Source of the DNA: Trema orientale
Lineage: Eukaryota > Streptophyta > Magnoliopsida > Rosales > Cannabaceae
Reading direction: 5' to 3'
DNA: 64,000 nucleotides
NCBI GenBank assembly: GCA_002914845.1
Contig: JXTC01000002.1
Span: forward strand, 3,878,304-3,942,303
The position numbers and the translations under genes are program-made. Under the pieces are notes generated by a model. The model did not search any database and was not told the DNA's origin. It saw nothing but the letters and a program-made list of their open reading frames with translations. Shown here piece by piece: positions 57,626-64,000 of the stretch (position 1 is its first letter; every line of letters starts with the position of its first letter).

Positions 57626-60238
57626 ATGGCTACGGTGGGTTCTGAGGAAGAAGAAGAGGGAGAGAAGTGGGTGAAGCACTATTCATCAAATCATCAAATA
57701 CTGGTGGTGGGTGATGGCGATTTCTCATTTTCCCTGAGTTTGGCTCGATCTTTTGGCTCTGCCTCTAATATCCTCCCTACTTCGCTAGACCCATTTGGTA
57801 TGTACAACACTTTTTCTCTTCCTCATGCCTTTTTGAGTTTTTGCATGTGGCTCTGTTTGTGATCAGTAAGTGTTCATATAAGTTTCTCTGGGTCTTCTGT
57901 GATTGTTTTAGCGCACTGTTCAGACATTTGTTGTCAAAACCATTTGTTTTTTTCTCTTGTGTTCATATTGGCTTGAAGAACAAGGAAAGAAAGGGTTTTT
58001 GAATTTGAATAATTCCTTTTTATTGCAATTTGTCACTTCGTATCAGCTTTTGACTAGTAGACAATGGACAGTTACTACTACCCTTTAATATGGTTTGATT
58101 CTATTCTTAGAAACTTGACTTGCTGCTCAAGAATAAGAATAAAAATTCTGGAAATTTCATCTTTAACTGGGGGAAAAAAGAAACTATTTTCCCGCTCTCT
58201 CGTTTTTTGCCCTTTAAACTGGATTATCATAATTTAGTTTTATTCTTTGGAGCATGGATTAAGAACCTTTTAACCTATGTTAGCTTGTTTGAAATACCGG
58301 TGACAGATTTTTAAGTTATTTTCCTCTTGCAAAAGTCCCTGAACTTCTGTTTGTTACAATCAACTCTGTTTGGTAGGTTTGAACAAATAAGTATAACATA
58401 CATCGTACTTAGATGTGCGTGTTTATTATGTGTAACTGTGTATGTCCTTTGGCAAAATGACAACATGGAAAATTTTTATTTGCAAAATGTAAAAATAAGT
58501 CACTCAGTGTAAAGGCAAATGTCGATCAAGTCATTTTGCAAATAAAATTTTGGGGATGACTTTCTGTTTCTTTAAAGTCATTTTTTCCAATTCCTCCCTA
58601 GGAAGACAACCATTTGTTGTTTTCTCTTTCTAAGTTTCGAGATTTTTTTTCCCTAAATGAATCCTCTTCGAAGGATGAAAACAAGTCATAGTAATAATGT
58701 GTGCAATTTTCTTTCTCATCTTTATGTTTACAAGTTGAGTCGAAACCTGAATGTTTGACTTTGTTTGAGATTATTATGTTAATTTGGTTATCCCTCTGCT
58801 GGGAATAGATGGTTCAAGCTCTTAAATTTTCCTTTGCCTGCATATTCCATTTAACCCTTTTCCTTTTTTCTGCTTTGTCATCCTATTCTTTTTCCTTTCT
58901 TCCTAGATGTTGTTATCAAGAAGTACAAGGAAGCAAAATCAAATTTGGAGAATTTAAAAATGCTTGGAACATCCCCTTTATATGGTGTGGATGCAACCAA
59001 GATGAAGAGGTATCCTGAATTGAGAATGAGGCAATTCGACCGAATTATTTTTAACTTCCCTCATGCAGGTTTTCATGGAAAGGAAGACGACATCCGTTTA
59101 ATTCAGTAAGTTTTTTTATTAAAATTTCTTATTTGGCTTAGTTGATCTTATCTTTATAAAACTTATTATATTGGTAGAAATGCGCTGGCAAATAGTCTGT
59201 TATAGAGAAGATACTATGGCTTGTTTTTAATTCTTTTAAGCCATTTGCCTTCATTCTACAAACATTACGTGCATTTATTGTTCCTGATGATTAAACTAGT
59301 AAAAGTGGTCGAGATAAATCTCTATTATGCTTGCATGGGGGAAGTAGTTGATTTTTCTTTTAAACTTGAGTGTCAATACGTGATGTACTTCCCCCAATTG
59401 TGTGTTTAATTATCATTTCATCTTATATATGTTTAAGGGCTTCAATGAAAACTTTATGTGTATTTATTTCTCTGTTTGGACAATGGCACACCTTGACAGC
59501 CAGCATAGAAGACTTGTTCATCAATTTTTTTGGAATGCAAGGAGTATGCTTCGACCAAATAATGGTGAAATTCACGTGACTCACAAAACCAAACCACCAT
59601 TTTGTTACTGGAACTTAGAGGAACTGGCAACCTGGAACTCTTTGGTCCTGATCGAGTGTGTGGATTTTAACATCGAAGACTACCCAGGTTATAAGAATAA
59701 AAGAGGAGATGGTGCCAAATGTGATCGACCTTTCCCCTTAGGTAAGTGCAGTACCTTTAAATTTCGACTCTCTAACTCATCCAACAATATGCGTGGAGCA
59801 ACTTCACGTTTTGGTCCAATGCATAGAAGATTCGAGCGATTCCAAGTACAAAATCCATCTACTTCCTTTGACTTTAATAGATCTCAAATGGACCTTGTTA
59901 CAATGTTCACTCACAACTCTAGCCAACCACTTCGGAGTCTAACTCATCTTCCACTAGAATCCAGTGTCAGAAATACGAAGGATTATCATGGTCTGGACTC
60001 TTCTGTCAATGAATTGAGATTTAGTTTCCACAGAGAAACAAGTAACATGCTGCCTGGAAGAACCTCAAACCATCACTTGCATATGTTGCCTGAATCTGGT
60101 CAAAGAACTGGCTATGATGTGGGCTATGGATTCAACAGAGACATCATCACTGGAAGAACCTTGAACCATGACATGCACAAGTTGCCAGAAATTGATCGTA
60201 CTGAGATTCGAAGGTTAATAGAGCATTATGGGAACTAA
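57626..60238 (+). CDS. BMT5-like (DUF2431) putative rRNA methyltransferase domain protein
   Basis: Yeast relatives with this Rossmann-fold domain (PF10354) methylate uridine N3 in 25S rRNA. The plant activity is inferred. Exons 57626-57797, 58907-59105 and 59500-60238 (phases 1 and 2 at the junctions) give 369 residues. Seen: an acidic start (SEEEEEGEKW), then the nucleotide-cofactor loop ILVVGDGDFSFSLSLA (25-40), YGVDATKM (83-90), FDRIIFNFPHAGFHGKEDD (101-119) with the family's NFPH motif, LVHQFFWNARSML (129-141), GEIHVTHK (146-153) and the NIEDYPGYKNKRGDG motif before the end of the domain. The ATG at 57626 was chosen because upstream in-frame codons lack an ATG. The C-terminal ~120 residues are Asn/Ser/His-rich and are not part of the domain. 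Confidence 0.88.
58455..58560. repeat. Foldback sequence in intron 1 of the BMT5-like gene
   Basis: AATTTTTATTTGCAAAATG (58471-58489) is inverted at 58532-58551 (CATTTTGCAAATAAAATTTT), with a spacer of ~42 bases. It could be a small MITE. No flanking duplication was identified. Confidence 0.5.
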
Positions 60239-62189
60239 GCAAAAAGGGGATTGGGGAAAAAGTAATACTTTGTCAATGCATTGTTTGTAAACACCATGAC
60301 AGTTTTTGATGGTTTTTTTGAGGTTATTTAATGTTAAATGCGCATTCTTCTCTATTCTCCAATTATATTGCAGAATCTAATGTCAAGCAATGAAACTAGT
60401 GAGTGAAAAAAAGAGTGCATTTAACGCTCACTTTTGTGAATGATAAAGGATTTATGGTTGATAGGAGCTGACTTATTTTGCCAAGGTGCATAATTGACTT
60501 GTTCTATAAACTAAAATTTATAATTCCTTGATGGCAGACTATCAGAAGTTGAAATATACCAATTTAGCAATGGGATAATCCTGAAAACACCCTCTTTGTT
60601 TTAGCTACATACTACACTTAATCCTCTGTTTTGCTTAAACCCAAAAGTATATCATATATTTTTTAAAATAGGGAAAAAATAACCCTTTTTTCGTTTTAGT
60701 CAAATTTTTGATTAAATTCATTTATAAATGACATTAATATCCTTAGAATATTGATATTCAAAAAATCCGTTGATTGATTTATTTAAAAAAGAATGATCTA
60801 AAAATTCTTGAATAAGAAAATATTTAGAAAAAAAAACGTTATCAATATATTTCAATAATTTGAAAAAAAAAAGTATGATTTTTTTATTTTTCTAAATAAA
60901 AAAGTTAATTGAATAATGAGGAGTATTTGGTAATAGATTTTCAGAAAATATACGAGGGGATTTTAGATATTTTGCATTTCATGTTTGGCTAAAAGGGTAC
61001 TAAGATCTCTCATCTTCTTCTTCTCTTCTCCTCGCCATCTTCTTTCCCCGCTGGAGAAATTTCTCTCTCTGGTGGGAAGATCCATTTTCCTAGTCATTTT
61101 ATTAGGATTTTAAGTAATTCTTCCATTCGGAAAGATATTATTTCACCTAGATCTAGATCTGTGGTAAGTTTAGCTTTATTGTATATTTTTGTTATTTTAG
61201 TCCTCCTATATCTAAATTTATAGTAGTTTTCAATGAATCTCATGCCTTTGGATCCTTTTAATATGGTTTTCATCCGGATTTGTATAGATTTGGATAGTTT
61301 ACATGGTAGTATTTACCCTCTTATAGCTTTTGATTTGAAGTGAGCGACACCAACAACAGATGTTGAGTGAAGGGTCATAATAAGCCAACAAATAATGTGT
61401 AGAGCTCTATTGAAGTGCATAACAACGGTGATCCATAGGAGTCCTCTTAATCCAAGTCAATTTCGCAAAATTTCTCATAGAACTTTAATTAATTTATTAT
61501 ACATACCTGCTTTATAATTGAAAATCCTTTAATGGGTATTATACTATCTTTCTATTATTAATAAAAGTATTTCATTTCTAAAAACAAGGTGCTAAGGTAT
61601 ATTTTTTTCCTATTTTGAGAAATAGAGGAAATATTTTTGGATTTTATGAGAATATGGTTATGGTGGTAATTTTGAAGAGTGATTTTACCAAAAAAGATTT
61701 CTGCAGTTTTGTAAATAGATAAAGAATACAGTGGAATTGGTATTTTAAAATTTTTCTTAAAACTTTGCAAAACAAAATATAAGGTCGTTGATTTAATATG
61801 AATCAATTCATGGATCTTGGTTTAGATAAAACTTGAAAATGCTTAACAACCATTGAGCCTTCTTCTTTATTTTCTAAAGCCCCTTAAATAATCTGGTGTG
61901 TAGGTACATTCTTGATTTCTAACAAGAGATGAGCGGAACAATCCGGAAGACGTTATTCTTTCTGATGAGCGGAACAATCCGGAAGACGTTATTCTTTCTT
62001 TTTGACTGCACATCTACAACTATGGATATCTCTCCCTCGACGGCTATGAATGAGGTACGAGATTTTTTCTACGACGGTTTGGCTATCTCACTTTCTCATT
62101 TTCTCTCTGTTTTTTCAAAAATCACAATCTATGTGATTGTAATAGGATGTGGCTACTGTACAGAGATTTAGGAGAACGTTTCTCTTAAG
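60239..62189. other. Downstream intergenic region
   Basis: It starts with the 3' UTR of the BMT5-like gene, then AT-rich sequence. 61015-61100 is CT-rich and resembles a transcript leader, but no coding sequence follows. A perfect 36-bp tandem duplication lies at 61928-61999. No gene is called. Confidence 0.4.
61928..61999. repeat. Perfect 36-bp tandem duplication
   Basis: GATGAGCGGAACAATCCGGA and the following 16 bases at 61928-61963 are repeated exactly at 61964-61999. The surrounding open stretch (61929-62171) is probably not a gene. Confidence 0.85.
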
Positions 62190-63334
62190 TATTAAGAGGT
62201 GTAAACCTTATTGGGCTTATTGGGCTCAACTGACAATTCAATTAGTATTGGTTTATGTATGAGCTAGACAAGAGACCTTATGTATCCAAGTAGCTTAAGC
62301 TACAAAGAGTCAATTATCCAGAGCCATAATTAGCTCCTAATTATGACTGGGTCTTGTTCATTAGTATTGGGGCACTCCACTATAGGCCCAATATTGCACA
62401 TATTAGACTAAATGTCATATATTTTCTGTGAAGCTAATTAAAGTGATTCATTTAACATATAGTATACTACAGATATACCCCCAGATGCAATGTCGTACTA
62501 GTGATGTGAAATTACCGTATTACCCTATAGTACATATTTATCGTTAAGTTACTATTTTTCATCTAATGGATAATAATTGACTACAATGTTTGTAACTACT
62601 CATATAAATATAGTCAAATTCACAAAGTGAATATCGTGCGCCTAGTTTTTATTATCCAAGTCCTTGAAAGAACTCAAAGTGACATTATATGTATGGTATC
62701 TAAATCATGAATGGCATTCAAGTCAATTCACAAATCTCATCTTCTAAGATATCGTAGTTCGAACTATAGAACAGAACTAGTCCTTTAGTAAATCAAAAAG
62801 ATAAACTCATGAAAGCAAGTCCGACAATCACTAGGATTAAGGTAATCTTGCAATAGTAGTAGATTAGTGAAAGACAGAATATTGAGTTACGGCATTTAAC
62901 CTCAAATTCTATTTTCACTTGATCTAGTTTAATGCACTTATAAATTTCTTATAATGTAGTAGTATCTCTATCCGAATTCAAATACTTTGATAATTAGAGA
63001 CTTCATCAATCCCGTTGAAATAGACAATACTACTTTACGTGGTAAAGTAAAGTATCCCATCTTAATTTACAGAATACGAATTTTTAATTTAGACATAATG
63101 AAATAAAGAATTTAGTCTCTCACATGTAAACATTTCACACGAATAAGTCTTTATTGCTCATTATTAGTCATGCAAACTTTTAGATATTTACAAAATAGAA
63201 AATATAAACGTCACATGTATATAATTGGAACATCATGTGGAATTTAATAACAACAAATAGATAACACTTAAATTTAATGAACATTGTTTAAAATGCCTAA
63301 CAAAGAAATTGATTTCTAGAGTATATTCCCAACA
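62190..63334 (-). repeat. Truncated copia LTR related to the nested LTR at 40724-42502
   Basis: Shared blocks include TTCACAAAGTGAATA (62629, 41850), AAAGTGACATTAT (62676, 41910), AGTTACTAT and the end ATATTCCCAACA. It ends at 63334 in AACA, like the relative. About 750 bases of the left part of the LTR are missing. No coding sequence adjoins it. Confidence 0.65.
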
Positions 63335-64000
63335 GGTTGAACATTGTATTTAATCATAATAGGGGGTCTATTTTTGGGATTATCCATTTGCCAATTTAAA
63401 AAAGAGAGGGTAGCTATATTCACACCCTAAGTGGTATAGAGGCACTTCAATTTTAGACACAATATTTTATTTACATATTTATCCTCAAGTGAAAAGACTA
63501 AACTATACTAATGTATATAATTTTTTTATTAAAACTTATGATAAATCACTTTTAATAATTATTGATGTGCTTATATTTATACAATTTTTTGTATACTTTT
63601 TCCATCTTAATTTGTGCTTAATTTTTCTCGAAGTCTTTATCTTAATTTATGGTATTTTGTTAAATGAGTAGATCATGAAGTATTTATGAAAATGAAAGCT
63701 GAAAGTGGCATTAGAAAGAGAAGATACGAGAGCCAGTCCAATTGATTTAAATTAGGGTTGCATTGGCTTTATAAAATTAAAAAAATTTACACAAATACGA
63801 TACAGGGGAAGCAATCAGTTTTCGTTGGTATTTTCGCAAGTGACAGTAAAAAAAATGTGGTGGTATTATTATAAATAAAGTCATCTTTTATTGATACTAT
63901 TTATTCCTTTAAAAAGAAAGAAAAAATATTGAATTGATGGTTGTCCCATTTAGATCTTTTATTTTAATCCTCCAACATCTAGATTTAATTCCCAATAAGC
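63335..64000. other. AT-rich window end
   Basis: No gene or recognisable repeat. Confidence 0.4.

Noticed and set aside
61929..62171. An 80-residue open stretch with repeated peptide
   Set aside because: It arises from the 36-bp duplication. There is no recognisable domain and no splice or promoter context.

Overview
This is nuclear DNA from a flowering plant, most likely a eudicot. It is AT-rich, the genes have short exons separated by GT-AG introns, and most of the length is transposable elements of plant lineages. There are no prokaryote-type operons, RNA genes or CRISPR arrays. Three runs of N (single bases at 21610 and 23270, and 379 bases at 34367-34745) show that it is a draft assembly. 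I could not name the species.

Four host genes can be modelled exon by exon, all on the + strand. Two are tandem copies of a zinc-free NAD(P)H quinone oxidoreductase (PIG3/TP53I3-like; 15271-17202 and 18813-20849). Each has six exons of identical length and encodes 325 residues. The second copy has upstream exons that could add an organelle-targeting leader. The third gene is an Ost-alpha/TMEM184 (DUF300) membrane protein of 295 residues (52065-53994). The fourth is a BMT5-like (DUF2431) Rossmann-fold putative methyltransferase of 369 residues (57626-60238). A decayed L-type lectin receptor gene lies at 21751-22447. These genes do not form an evident pathway.

The rest is layered repeats. 527-6258 is a deleted Ty3/gypsy chromovirus in which gag is joined to the integrase tail. 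6260-9230 holds LTR-like and GC-rich unidentified sequence. 9680-12361 is a MULE transposase pseudogene with a 477-bp duplication upstream. 23542-31038 is a Sirevirus-like copia element with matching target duplications. 31276-37273 is a 5'-truncated LINE split by a Tnt1-like copia element (32313-36981). 37882-39423 is a solo LTR inside one copy of a duplicated segment, the other copy preserving the empty site. 40557-50690 is another copia element, whose left LTR carries a nested solo LTR (40724-42502). A truncated relative of that LTR lies at 62190-63334.

The gene-rich right third carries several MITEs. Two have 9-bp target duplications typical of MULEs, and one of these is nested inside a Tourist-like MITE with TAA duplications. 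Most stop codons I read in the four retroelements are explained by C-to-T or G-to-A changes at Gln and Trp codons, the pattern expected from cytosine methylation followed by deamination. No clearly new functional system was found. The strongest leads are the second oxidoreductase's possible leader exons, the repeated short inverted motifs in the Sirevirus-like element and the MULE, and the unusual ORF at the gag position of the copia element at 40557-50690.
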